Assembly: GCA_033239005.1 (NCBI GenBank)
Contig: BSQZ01000033.1
Location: forward strand, 6,221,001-6,285,000
DNA: 64,000 nt
Direction: 5' to 3'
From: Lamellibrachia satsuma
Taxonomy: Eukaryota > Annelida > Polychaeta > Sabellida > Siboglinidae
The position numbers and the translations under genes were made by a program. The notes beneath the pieces were generated by a model. It worked only from the letters and a program-made list of their open reading frames with translations. It had not been told where the DNA came from and did no database searches. Shown piece after piece: positions 21,531 to 33,259 of this stretch (positions are counted from its first letter, which is position 1; each line of letters starts with the position of its first letter).

Positions 21531-22926
21531 AAATATTCACCTAACAAGTTATATTTGATATCAGATTCACATGCAGGATGTGTGTTCTGACTCTGTTGAG
21601 TCTGGAATAAAGCTATTTATTTGATTCACATTAAGCAGGACTTAAATTTGCAAGCTGTGGCTCGCCAGTGGCGCCCAAATATCGTCCTGGCGTGTTTTTT
21701 TAAATAGTGGGCGCCAGCTGGCGAAAGCATTTTGTAAGTTTTATTACTTCAAAAACTGGTTCTGGACTTTCAAAGTTGCAACTTTGCATAGGTTACGCAA
21801 ATCATTCGAAAGAAACATTTAGTTACCCATCGTGCACATCGAAATGAGCATCTTTTTTTCACAAAAAGTTATACCTATGACATATCCCACCTGCATTTCA
21901 TTTGATGTATGTACGTATGTACTAGGTACAGCTGTATATACATAGTATGTTGTTGGTCTCTTTACCCCTGAAGTCCGGGGTGAGGCTGGCATTGATACTG
22001 GTCATCGATTTTGTTTTCCTTCTTCTGTCACGGTTCCCATTTCACTGCTGTATCCACCCCGTCTCCATCCCCCAACACTCACTGTCATTCTCCATTCCCC
22101 TCCACTACCGTCAAATCTGTCTCCACACAGTCCTCCCACATCAGTTTCAGTCTCACTCTCCTCCTCCATTCGCCCACTTTACGGACATTCCATGCCAAAT
22201 CAATCAAAAACGGTTACATTTACATGACCTCCTTAAATTTTGATGATATTTGGTGTGGTTTATTTGGTTTACGTTCATGAGGCAATGTTCCCACCCAAAT
22301 TTCAGGTCAATATGATCATCCTTTCCAGAGATAGAGGTCATCAAAGTTTGACCCGACCTTGACTACCTCACGACCTTCCAGGTGTTATAACTCCTCTCCT
22401 AGGTAACCTACAGATGTGATGTTGGTATCATGTTGAAGCTCTGGTAAATGTCTATCTGTGTAGACAATAAAACACAAACAAAAATGTTAAAAACATGGTG
22501 TTTTAATAATGTTTGACCTTTGACCTGACATAGCAAAAATCATGTAACCTCAGATTTCGTTGATTTTCTTCTGTGTTGAAGCATACATATTTGGCAATAA
22601 TCACTGAAAGTTTTATCATGCGAGTTGCAATACTTTAAGAGTTATGGCATTTTAAATGCACCATCATCTCACGTCACTCTAGTGATGTGGTAAGAACTAA
22701 ATGAGTCTCATGATCTGTCAGGTTGCAAATAGGGGCTGCCTTCCTAGAATGTGCTGTTTTGTTCTCTGCATATTCTCTGCCCATAAGGTAATTATCTATA
22801 TCTGTTGGTATACTTAATATTTGTATAAATAGTATGATGATCTGTAGCTAGTGGAGACGTCAAAATAACATTTAATATACCTGATTTTTATGGTAAATCA
22901 CATGTACATGATACCTCATTCGACTG

Positions 22927-23343
22927 CCTCCTCCAGAAGTGCAATCAGTGTCCATCTTTCAAGAACTGCTGCTCAATGCATTTGACGAAACTGAATACCG
23001 AAAGTGGACCACAACAGACGGATCAACGTTAGAAACCATCCATCAGTCAGTTGATGAATTCATTCAAAGTTTCACTGAACATTTCCAACATATCATCCTT
23101 CATGATTTCGTTGAGAAAGTACAAACATCATACTTGCAAGACAATATGCTGGGTGAAAAGGAGGTACTTGTTGTGGGTGATTTTGCAGAGAACTTCACTT
23201 TTGTAATGGAAGATGAAGTCCAGTCATACCACTGGAACAATGCTCAAGCTACCATCCACCCATCTGTTTGTTACTGGTTAGAGAACGGAGTGTTAAAGCA
23301 TGTGTCACATATTGCTGTATGTGAGTGCCTGACACAAAACTAA
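22927..23343 (+). CDS. Orphan reading frame, possibly mobile-element-derived, truncated
   Basis: About 135 codons without a clear ATG; the frame opens after an in-frame TGA near 22912. Contains FQELLLNAFDETEYRKW, EKEVLVVGDFAENFTFV, DEVQSYHWNNAQATIHPSV and stops after CLTQN. The GDFAEN...QSYHWNN.QATIHP pattern recalls a family of unnamed predicted proteins found in many copies in marine invertebrate and fish genomes, probably carried by transposons. This is from memory and could not be searched. It looks like a C-terminal fragment; no partner exons were found. Confidence 0.45.
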   Translation, partial: PPPEVQSVSIFQELLLNAFDETEYRKWTTTDGSTLETIHQSVDEFIQSFTEHFQHIILHDFVEKVQTSYLQDNMLGEKEVLVVGDFAENFTFVMEDEVQSYHWNNAQATIHPSVCYWLENGVLKHVSHIAVCECLTQN

Positions 23344-24404
23344 CTCCTCATCAGCTTCCTCCTGAAACTCTTTCACACCAGCCTCCTCCCTCAGCTCCTC
23401 TATTCTTTGCTTGTCTCCTCTGTTTACTCCCGCAATTCTTCTCACCCAGGTAATTCCGCAAACGTTGGTTTCTCTTGTTTTCCCCCTCATTGTCATGGTC
23501 TCTAAGTCCAGTTAAGTATAATGATTAACTTTTAAATGGCATCTACAGTTTGCAACCATTTTACAAAGAGTACACTAACTATTACAAGCTGCAGATATTA
23601 ATGTTCCAGTAGTGTAAATTATTAGTCATACACAATGTCATGACTCACATTGCATTATTGAGTTGTTGTTTATAGCCAATATATAATGGGGGTGACATGG
23701 GTCTCAACCTTCTTCAACCATCTTCCACCTGTTTTAGGGGCCAATCTCCCACTTTCCACCATTGTTTAAAGTCCACCTTCCACCAATAACCATTTTTGAG
23801 GCCAACCTCGATCCCACCTCCCACAATAATTCCTGCCAAGCCCCCCCCCCAAATAGGCCAGTTATCAGTCTATGTTTGCTTGTAACTGGTAACTCACGAC
23901 AAAAGCTTAACTGTGAACTAGTTCATTTATACGGTACGAATCCTAATTTATATTACAGCAGAATTATACCTGTAGTTCTACCTCATTATGCCGTATTTCG
24001 TGATTGTTAGGGGTTAGTCTTAATTAGGAAGATAAACGTGAACTCTGACGGGCCTCTCAGCTTCGATCAGCAGTCTCAGACTCCGGTATTACCAGTGAAA
24101 CTCGTGTCGATTGTCCTCATCGGGTGAGTGCTGTCAGGACGACTCACGTGTTTGTTCATTGTTAACCGTTAACACAATAAATTAATATTATCGCACTAAT
24201 GTCTACAATGGCAACGCGCGTGTCAGCGTTGGTAGCCGAAATCTGCGTTTCCCTTTCAAACGCAACTTACCCATATCATGCCAGGTCGTCCACGTATACT
24301 GTCTCGGACTTGTAATGGTTGATAACGCAATGTCGTGAAGACCAACGTAGCAGATGCTAAGGCGACAGTTACGTGGTGTGAGTACTTTACGTCTCACCAT
24401 GCAC

Positions 24405-24500
24405 CGTCCACCAATCAGGCTGTGGCGCGAGCGTGATGTCACGCCCTGTTGAGCCAGCAGCATGCTCTATAAATAGACGATTTCGAATCAAGACGAAATA
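24405..24500 (+). promoter_or_regulatory. Promoter-like module (CCAAT, CRE-like, TATA) facing right
   Basis: CACCAATCAGG (CCAAT box, about 24409), TGATGTCACG (CRE/ATF-like, about 24434) and CTATAAATAG (TATA, about 24467) in canonical order and spacing, in a locally CpG-rich area (24.0-25.1 kb). A start near 24497 on the plus strand would be expected. No plus-strand coding exon was recognised downstream, so the target is unknown. Confidence 0.4.
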
Positions 24501-25325
24501 CCCGCCTGTAATATTGTGTAACGATACCATTTGCTTGGCCACTCTCGCTGTATGTTAACGTCTAACATATCATCAGTAATCAATGAGACATACTCAAGCA
24601 TGTAGCATAAAATTAATTCAACACAGATATATACATATAACTGCTAACATAGACGGTATATAATTTATGCGCAGCGTACACATAATATGCAGGTGCATGG
24701 CCTGCTTGAAAAAATTGCGAAAGGATAAGTGCACCTTGTCGTGTTCGTTGAAATGGTTAATTCCGTGGGTTTGTCTGACGGGGCAACATATGCGTGTACA
24801 ACTATACCTATAGGCTTAATATCTAAACGTAAACTTGACCCTACATATTTTTATGGGTGTTTCATATTTATGTGATTATATCGATCGTCATTTGCATTTG
24901 TCGTGGATTGTTGTGTGAATTAAATGATTCGTGGGTGACTCCAAAAAATTCCACACTCCGTTTCAACTAGTCGGACAGCCGGGCTCGCCACGCGTTACCA
25001 GCCACGTGTACGTAGGGCGCGGGGAAGGCACGCAGGTACACGCGCACCTAGGCCTACGTTGTTGAATGTAAACAAAATCATGCTACACGACCAGCCGAAT
25101 TTCCATTTGATCGGTTGACTATCGTGATTCAGTACTGGTCGCCGTTATAGACGCCACACATATTATTTGACGACACATTCGAACGACTATACGTTGCATA
25201 TTGGTGTCATTAATTGTAATCCGGATCGAGTTGTGTACATAATTGTTCAGGGCTTACATAGCTATATATACATATCATTATTGCATACATGATAGTGGCA
25301 TATATAGGGCCACTCAGCCATATGT

Positions 25326-25395
25326 TTAATTGTGCGCACGCACGCACGCACGCACGCACGCCGGCACGCACGCCGGCACGCACGCACGCACGCAC
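25326..25395. repeat. (CACG)n microsatellite
   Basis: Alternating purine-pyrimidine GCAC/CGCA repeat with two CCGGCACG interruptions. Confidence 0.95.
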
Positions 25396-25504
25396 ACATA
25401 TGGTCACTGTGCAAAGCTAGGATGTTTCGCCATATAATTGGTCTATATACGTAGGCCTACTTCCATAAAAATTATACCCCACCCCACCCCCGCCCCTTGT
25501 AGAG

Positions 25505-25513
25505 ACACACACA

Positions 25514-25581
<68 letters not shown>

Positions 25582-25605
25582 CACACGCACGCACACACGC
25601 ACACA

Positions 25606-25679
<74 letters not shown>
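25505..25679. repeat. Compound (ACGC)n-(AC)n microsatellite
   Basis: About 30 ACGC units with some ACAC, passing into about 27 AC units. The whole 175 bases alternate purine and pyrimidine, a Z-DNA-prone composition. Open frames across it are trivial. Confidence 0.95.
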
Positions 25680-25684
<5 letters not shown>

Positions 25685-25818
25685 GTTGTATTTGTATATT
25701 CAGTGTATACAAATAGTATGAAAATGTTGCACTATATTTAAGACGCTAGTCCAGTAATGAGTCACGAAGTTCATCCTCGCCGCCTGCAGTTTCCTCTCAC
25801 TACATTGATCATGAAGTA

Positions 25819-26800
25819 GGGGAAACCGGGGCTAGTTGTTAACATTTCCAGTTAAAGTCACTTTTTTGTGAAAAAGTATGCTAGATGCATTATTTCTGTC
25901 AACGTATACATTAAATGCATTATTCGTGTTAATAAAAGGTACCATACCATTAATATTCCATATTGTAGTGAGTTTCCCAGGCGTGGTTGACTGTAACAAT
26001 TAACTAGCCCTTAAGCGGGGCAAGTTGTTAAATCATACGGGGTACGTTATTACAGCAAAGATGGCAATGCAAGTGTAATATGTAATGCGACTTCTACTTG
26101 ATTGAATGATACACGCACATATGAACATAACACTTTTACAAGATTTTAAAAGATTGCCATCCAAGACTAAACAACCAGACATCAATTAAGTGGACACGAA
26201 AGACATTGGCTTATCGAGAGTCCAACTATTTTTCATCTATGTGCTCGGAACCCGCCTTTCTGAGATATTTGTTTATTTTGTTTGACGCTGCTAGCATTTA
26301 CAGTACTGGTTATACACCAGTACCCTAGGGTTCACAAGTGAAATAAAGAGTTCACACGTCGTGGTTAAATAAGCGTTGCTCTGTCAATCATTGTCAGCAG
26401 ACAACAGCACAAACAACACACAACACAATAATTGTAACAACTTGTCCCAAACACAATTTTTGCAGTTGAATGCACGTGGACGATAACTAATCCTGTTTTT
26501 TTTTCAGCTAAACTTCTGCTTGGCACAACCCCTTGTACTATATAGTAGACATGTGTCAAGTTTCATTAATGAAACCTAAAAGTGGCTGCCTGAGATTATA
26601 TCATGTGGGCATGCCAAAAAAGTTTTAGGTGGTTTTTTCCACACCTCGTTAATTTCGTCTTCTTAACTCACGATTTTTGGACAGTGTGTCTGCTGGTGGA
26701 CTTCCAACCAAAATTAATGGTATCTCCACACGTGTGCTATGTTTTCGTAAAACGATTTTGTAACAACTTGCCCCTGTATGCAACTAGCCCCGGTTTCCCC
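25819..26800. mobile_element. Non-autonomous TIR element, 982 bp, TA target duplication
   Basis: Perfect 20-bp terminal inverted repeats GGGGAAACCGGGGCTAGTTG (25819-25838; complement at 26781-26800), each flanked outside by TA (25817-25818; 26801-26802). Subterminal GGGGCAAGTTGTTA-type motifs recur in mirror orientation (about 26016, 26436, 26759). No transposase. The TA duplication suggests a Tc1/mariner-related or similar mobiliser. Confidence 0.85.
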
Positions 26801-26969
26801 TATCCCTGCTGAAACAAATTTTTTCATTTGCCGTGTTAGCCAATATATGCGCGATCGAATTTACAAGGCTGGCATACAGGAACTTAACTTTAATTAGTTG
26901 TTACCCCATCGAAACTTTTTTGACGCAAACTAAACCGCATATATCTCCCATATATAGCAAAAAAAGAAT

Positions 26970-27105
26970 GCTGAATCCAACACATATTTGCGCAATGATG
27001 TTTTATGAGGTCTCCTAAGGCACTATTTTTTAACCCGACATGAGACATTTATGAGGTCTTCTAAGCGTAAGGTGCTACTATTTACCCCGACATGGGACAA
27101 GTTGC
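26970..27105. repeat. Short tandem duplication (about 55 bp, 2 copies)
   Basis: Two imperfect copies of TTTATGAGGTCTYCTAAG ... CCCGACATGRGACA. Confidence 0.75.
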
Positions 27106-27539
27106 AACAGTCAGCTAGGTCAATTGTAAGATGTAATGTTTTACAACTGAGGCAAAGTGGTGCAAATAATAAATTAATTAATGTATGTATAATGTTTTAA
27201 TACATATCTAGGATATATGACTAGCTCGTGAGACTAAATAGGCCTTACCTCACATACTTGTAATGAAGAGAATCACGTTAAATGTTTATTAATCGCCGTG
27301 CCATTCACAGTGGATGGTGACACTTTCCCAACACTTTCCCTAACCGAATGACATGCTTCGCTTGATACGGCAATCTTACAATTTACCTCAGAACATGTTG
27401 CAACTTGCCATAGCACCATCTTATTCACATACACCAGTGAACACGACAAAAACACTGCTTAACGGCCTACGCAAAAGCTAGAGCATAATATTCATGAAGA
27501 ATCGTATGAACAACAACACGAAAAACGTTTCGCTGCTAC

Positions 27540-28070
27540 CCAACACAAAACGATGAACGATTAATCGCCCTGAAAACATTTGATCATTTGCGACTTTTTC
27601 AGCCATAAACGATTTATCTAACAGTTAACAATGATGCTGTTTTATCTCAGAAAATGTGTCTCGCCGTTGATATTATTTTTAGCTGTGCACAATTTGTTGT
27701 AATTGGTGGGTTTAATGCTTGCGTTTAAGTAACCAGACATCAATATTGCACGCACGCACGCACGCACGCATCATCTAAAAACCTTATTTTCTGCAAGGCA
27801 AAGTGGCTTATGGTGAGGGGGTAGCCTAGCTCTGGTGAGGAGGTGGCGCCTTATTAGAGGGGGACCTTGCATTGTATATATAGGCATATAAACTAAGGTA
27901 ATGGAAATCGTCCTGAAAACATTTTATCACTTTCGATTTTTTTCAGCCATAAACGTTTTATATAACAGCTCTTGCCATTGATATTATTTTTAGCTATGCA
28001 CAATTTGTTGTAATTGCGTAATTGGTGTGTTTAATGCTTGCGTTTAAGCAACCAAACATCAATCATCGCT
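27540..28070. repeat. Direct repeat, about 170 bp, two copies 360 bp apart
   Basis: Copies at about 27540-27745 and 27905-28065 share CCTGAAAACATTT, TTCAGCCATAAACG, TTGATATTATTTTTAGCT and CACAATTTGTTGTAATTG. A CACG repeat (27750-27770) sits between them. Origin unknown. Confidence 0.8.
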
Positions 28071-28259
28071 AATAATCAAACAAGAAGACATTTACATAAT
28101 GGCGGTGTCTACTTGTGTTTGTGTGTTGGCACTTGTCCAAACAAACTGCTGCAATGTCAGTAAACACTTACATAAATGGTGTTTTACTAATGTAATTACA
28201 CGACAAGCATAACCTCGCTTTTAGGAATCCATGTTGAGATTAATTTAATAATTTATACC

Positions 28260-28580
28260 TAACAAGGATCGAAGTCCACCATATGGTATTTAATTAACCT
28301 TTCTAATAATTTACAAACCACTGACGTTAAACTCACTAGTCTGCAATTCTCTTACTTATTTCTCGAACCGCTTTTAAATAATGGTACGATGTTTGCTTCT
28401 TTCTATTCAAAAGGAACAACAAACTCTTTTAATGACAAGTTGAACGCTCTTGCAAGAGGTATACTGATTTGCTCTAATGTTTACATTAGTTGTTTTGGAG
28501 GAATTCCATCCACTCCAGGTGATTTATTATCCTTCACTGCCTTTGTAGCGTTACACCCAGGCTACCCACTCATTCAACCC
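28260..28580 (-). mobile_element. LINE fragment: N-terminal part of reverse transcriptase
   Basis: The minus strand reads AVKDNKSPGVDGIPPKQLM, then EANIVPLFKSGSRNKSEN, LVSLTSVVCKLLERLIKYHM, which is the classic start of a CR1/Rex-type RT, interrupted by stop codons (for example after KQLM). Dead copy. Confidence 0.8.
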
Positions 28581-29224
28581 TTCGGTACACAAAATCAGCC
28601 GGTAAAAAGCTAATCCTACACCAGACCACAGATAAACATCATAATCGAAGTCCACTTGTACCTTCGGTCATGTAAGGTGATTTCCGGAGTTGAACGAATG
28701 GATCGTGATAGATGTGTTTCGAAACTTTCGATATTTTATTACATATATTGCTCCATAAAATTATAACATGATATTACTCCATAATTACTCTTGATAGAAT
28801 GGCTGAAGATAGTAATGTCTTAATTTGTTTTCATCATGGATGGCGTCGATTGTTCTCTGCCTTGTGTGTGTGTGACGACACAGAGAGGGAGTAACTCCAT
28901 AAAACAGAAATTTAAGGGACCTGTTTTGTATATTAAAAATAGGTTTTAGTTGCTTAAATGTGAAAACACCCTCGGTGAATACATTATTAGTTAAATGCAT
29001 AAGTAATGTCTGAATTTGTTTTCAAAAAGGGTTTACGTGTTTCAATGTTTCTGTCTGAAACGGTGTATTTGTAATGAAGTCAGTATTTTTAAGTCACTCA
29101 AGTGCATAACCCAGTTTCACATTTGGCGTCTTTGAGAACTTTGGATGCAGCAAAAGTAGATCCCTCTCAAAGAACGACACACAAATGTTTTTTGACAAAT
29201 GTTGTAAATAATACGAATACTTTT

Positions 29225-29321
29225 ATTTTATTATTATTATATATATATATATTACATATACTTATATTTTTATGTACATATATACTTGCTTGTACATGGG
29301 TTTATTTACCTGAAATAAAAG

Positions 29322-29353
<32 letters not shown>

Positions 29354-29523
29354 TTTATTAATATATATATATATATATAAAACTAATTAATAATTTTTTT
29401 TATGTATTTAACGTTTTTATTTATTTGTTAGTGTATTTATTTTTTAATGTTCGCATATTTATTTACTTATTTATTTGTTATAACTTATTATTTTTTTTAC
29501 TATAATATACATATATATATTTA

Positions 29524-29560
<37 letters not shown>

Positions 29561-29870
29561 AAAAATATAATCAGTTACAACAAATATATATATATATATA
29601 TATTATAATAAAAAATAATCAGTTAAAACAAATAAATAAGTAAACAAATATGCAAACATTAAAAAATAAATACACTAACAAATAAATAAAAAAGTTAAAT
29701 GCATAAAAAATTATGTTAATAAGTTAAATAAATATATATATATATATATTTAACTTATTAATAATTTTTTATGTATTTAACTTTTTTATTTATTTGTTAG
29801 TGTATTTATTTTTTAATGTTTGCATATTTTTACTTATTTATTTGTTTTAACTAATTATTTTTTATTATAG

Positions 29871-29903
<33 letters not shown>

Positions 29904-29933
29904 TACTTATTTGTTGTAACTGATTATATTTTT

Positions 29934-29985
<52 letters not shown>

Positions 29986-30098
29986 AAAAAAATAATCAGT
30001 TATAACAAATAAATAAGTAAACAAATACGTGAACATTAAAAAATAAATACACTAACAAATAAATAAAAACGTTAAATACATAAAAATTATTAATTAGT

Positions 30099-30125
<27 letters not shown>
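29225..30125. repeat. Alternating inverted-repeat array with (TA)n centres
   Basis: A block of about 110-150 bp (TTATTTGTTAGTGTATTT, TTTTTAATGTTYGCATAT, ACTTATTTATTTGTT, ACTGATTATT) appears forward (about 29395-29510), inverted (29555-29720), forward (29750-29870), partly forward (29900-29945) and inverted (29975-30095). Junctions between opposite copies are (TA)n tracts, so the region is a chain of nested palindromes. Confidence 0.85.
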
Positions 30126-30130
<5 letters not shown>

Positions 30131-30149
30131 CATATATTAATAAATAATT

Positions 30150-31135
30150 TTAAATATATAAATGGAATGTGTAATCACCAGTGTACCCAATAAAGTGATT
30201 GTGCCCACCTCGACCACATGGGCCATAAAGAATATTTATACAAGTGTTCAAACATTTTGTAAAATTATTTTCAGTGTCATCAACCCGTTTTCTAAAACCA
30301 TAAATATTCTTGCGCATCAAAACTATCAATGGAATTGTTAACAATCATACAACTGACACTGTCCCATCCATTGTATCCTAAAATTCATCTATGCATGTTG
30401 TTGTAGGCAACTTTCAGTTTCAAATAAGTACTCTTGTTAAAATTTACCCAGAGTTTGGAACAATAAATTGTACAACAGGCATGAAATAGATGCAGTTTTA
30501 CACCAAATGAACAGTTGTGAAATTCCCGAATGATCATGTTAGACCTGACATAAAAACTATGCAGATGTCTTAATATAACTTTGTCATCCTTCAGATCATT
30601 ACAAATGATTACACCTAAATATTTGACCTTTTCAACATATTCAAGTTTGTTGTTATTCAAGTAAACATTGGGACATTTAACAATCATACATTGACAACCA
30701 TACATATCGATTTTATAGGGTTATATAAAATATTATTTTCAAAACCATACTTAGAACATATATTCAGTAAAGCCTGTAGTCCACAGGGACTAGGCACAAT
30801 AACACATAAATCATCTACATAAAACATAGTTAGCACATATGTGACATCCAATACCAGCATTGTTTAATGTATTACGTAAATCATTCACACATATTGTAAA
30901 TAAATATGGTGATAACATCCCACCTCGTCGAACACCGTTCAATACATAATAGTACCCCATTTAATGCAGAACATTAATTTTGAGTTCTGCACCAGTATAT
31001 AAGAATACATATGAGCAATGCAGACACACCTCGATTAAGCGGTTTCTTAAAAAGTGTCCAATGGTTAATTCTATCGAATGCTTTAGATGCATCTAAAAAC
31101 ATGTACGACGGTGTCATGACAGAGCAGACATGACG
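30150..31135 (-). mobile_element. LINE fragment: reverse transcriptase core and C-terminus, degenerate
   Basis: Minus-strand frames give FLDASKAFDRINHWTLFKK, NGVRRGGMLSPYLFTICVND, FYVDDLCVIVPSPCGLQAL (RT catalytic box, YADD-like as YVDD), then LEYVEKVKYLGVIICNDLKD and KVAYNNMHR. Several frameshifts and stops. It is a different family from the 48-kb LINE. Confidence 0.8.
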
Positions 31136-31500
31136 AGCTCACACAGGTCTCTTTTCTCTCTCGAATTTCCACCGTTTCCTTGATGTTGATGGCATTCCAA
31201 TTACTCGACAGCAAAGAGCCACTCTCCTCACCATACACAGACCGATCATGTTCAAGTTTCACTAACAGATGGCGCCTCGTGTCAGGAACTGCCTCGTGTC
31301 ACCTCATTCACCATTGTTAGGTTAATTACATGTCATTACAGTTACTCCTCTAATGCAGTTAGACCTGGGAGAAAACGTACAACAAATAAGCCGATGAATC
31401 TGAGTAGTGTACGTGGATGTGATTGATGGCCCATTGAAAATCACGCGATAAACGTGATATGGTTACCATCGTGAAATAAAGCTTTTACTACTGCTACTAC
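31111..31500 (+). mobile_element. Possible solo LTR
   Basis: A block of about 390 bases begins TGTCATGACAGAGCAGACAT, contains AATAAAGC near 31477 and ends in (CTACTA)n, lying between two unrelated minus-strand LINE pieces. The layout resembles a gypsy-type LTR with a polyadenylation signal in R. No target duplication was found, so this is weak. Confidence 0.3.
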
Positions 31501-32412
31501 TATATGTGGTGCAACATCCATCCCTTCAGTGAAGACTTGAATGGGAGTAGGGATGTAGCTGATGATGCATTTATAAGTACACTGTTCCACAGTCGGATTG
31601 ATGATGGGTAGAATGAGTGTACGTATGTGTCGAGAATGGGGAATTTGGAGCTTCGTTTGATGGGTTCAAGAAGTGCAGCAGGGTTCACATCGACAAGTCC
31701 GTTTATGATTTTGTATATCATGCTGACTCTGTCTGATGTTCTCCTGGACTGCAGGTTCTCAAGTTGGCGCTGTGCGACCAATGCAGAGGCACTAGACGTA
31801 GAGCTGAAGTGAAGGATGCGGCGAGCTGAGCGTCGTTGCACCATCTCCAGTGAGCATTTAAGATGTTGCTGGTGCATGGGATCACACCCACTGCTGTGTA
31901 TTCTAACACTGGTCATACAAAGCTTTTGCAGCAATGTGCCTGGACATGTGTTGGGCATCCCTTGAGGTTTCTGTAGGCGAAGGCGCTTACTTTGTTGGTC
32001 TTCGCTGCAGTTGCTTGTATATGCTTTTCCCAGTGGAAATTTTCGGTAATCTCAACTCCTACGTATTTGGCGCTTGTTACTTTATCTAGGGTTTGGTCTT
32101 GCAATGTGTAGCTGGTGAAGATGGCGACAGTTAGTTCATTACGTTTCGTTTCATAAGTACATTGAAGGTCATCTGCCATCTTTCTTCCCAAGGATTCGAG
32201 TGTTCTGATGTCATATTGTAGTTGGGTGTCAGTCTTGATGGCGTTGAAAGTATGGCATCGTCAGCGAAGAAGCGTGTTGTGGACTTAATACCGTCACCAA
32301 GATCGTTGATGTAGATAAGAAATAATGTAGGACCAAGGTCAAGGACAGAGCAATGATAGTAATTTGAAATATCGGTAGTTATTGTCAATAGTTCAATAGT
32401 ACACTTAACCAA
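31490..32412 (-). mobile_element. LINE fragment: reverse transcriptase second half to 3' end
   Basis: Minus-strand pieces VLDLGPTLFLIYINDLGDGI, TRFFADDAILSTP (catalytic ADD), KYVGVEITENFHWEKHI, VQRRSARRILHFSSTSSASA and SSIRLWNSVLINASSATSLL in two or three frames. This is the CR1/Jockey-clade order of motifs, 5'-truncated and frameshifted. Confidence 0.87.
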
Positions 32413-32419
32413 TAGAAAT

Positions 32420-33204
32420 AAACATGTTTTTCAACTATATTGCATAATTTTACTTACTTATCCACCTAATATCGACAATCGTCGATTAGAGCAGCGTCGT
32501 TCACGGTTTCAGCATTTTTAATCAACCGCCTCGAAGGCCACACGATGGCACCATCCATCAATTACGATTTGGACATTTTTTTCCTGGATACTCGCTATTC
32601 CGTGAAACTAATGCTCTGTGCTTGCACATGTGCATACTTTGTTTATTAAATAAGTGATACCACAAATTAATCCAGCCCACCCGAAGCCAACATTTTGGCC
32701 CACTACAAAATTAATCGCATATGTACACTGTACTATTTCCCGCCTAGACCAGTTTGGGGAGGAGGCACTACAATGTCAGTTTTCAGCCAGAAGGAGTTTT
32801 TTATGGTTATAAATTTGTGCAAAATTTTTTATAACATCTTTATTTTGATCTTTTCTAGACCCTAACCGTGAAGGTAGTTTTTTTTTCTTGTGTACCACAG
32901 ACACAGCCTAAGTTAGGCCATTGGCATCTCCTTGCAATCTCTCTAGTCCACCATCTGTCCAATGTTGTCCATTTGGCTTTTTCTTCTATTTCTTTGGTTT
33001 TTCGTGGTATTTTTCCTTCTATGCTGGTAAGTACCAGACTATCTGGTCTTCTTTCCAGTGGTCATACTTAGCCAGCTTTCTTCTCTTAATGAAACATAGC
33101 TGACCTTCTTCCTTAACCCCCGCTTGACCTCTGACCCAGATGTTAGTCTTTCTCTGCGTCCAGCTTATCCTGGGCCTTCTGCGCCGTACCAACATCTCGA
33201 GTGA

Positions 33205-33259
<55 letters not shown>

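Noticed and set aside
25417..25716. Frames encoding [12 protein letters not shown] or THTHART
   Set aside because: Translation of the (ACGC)n-(AC)n repeat.
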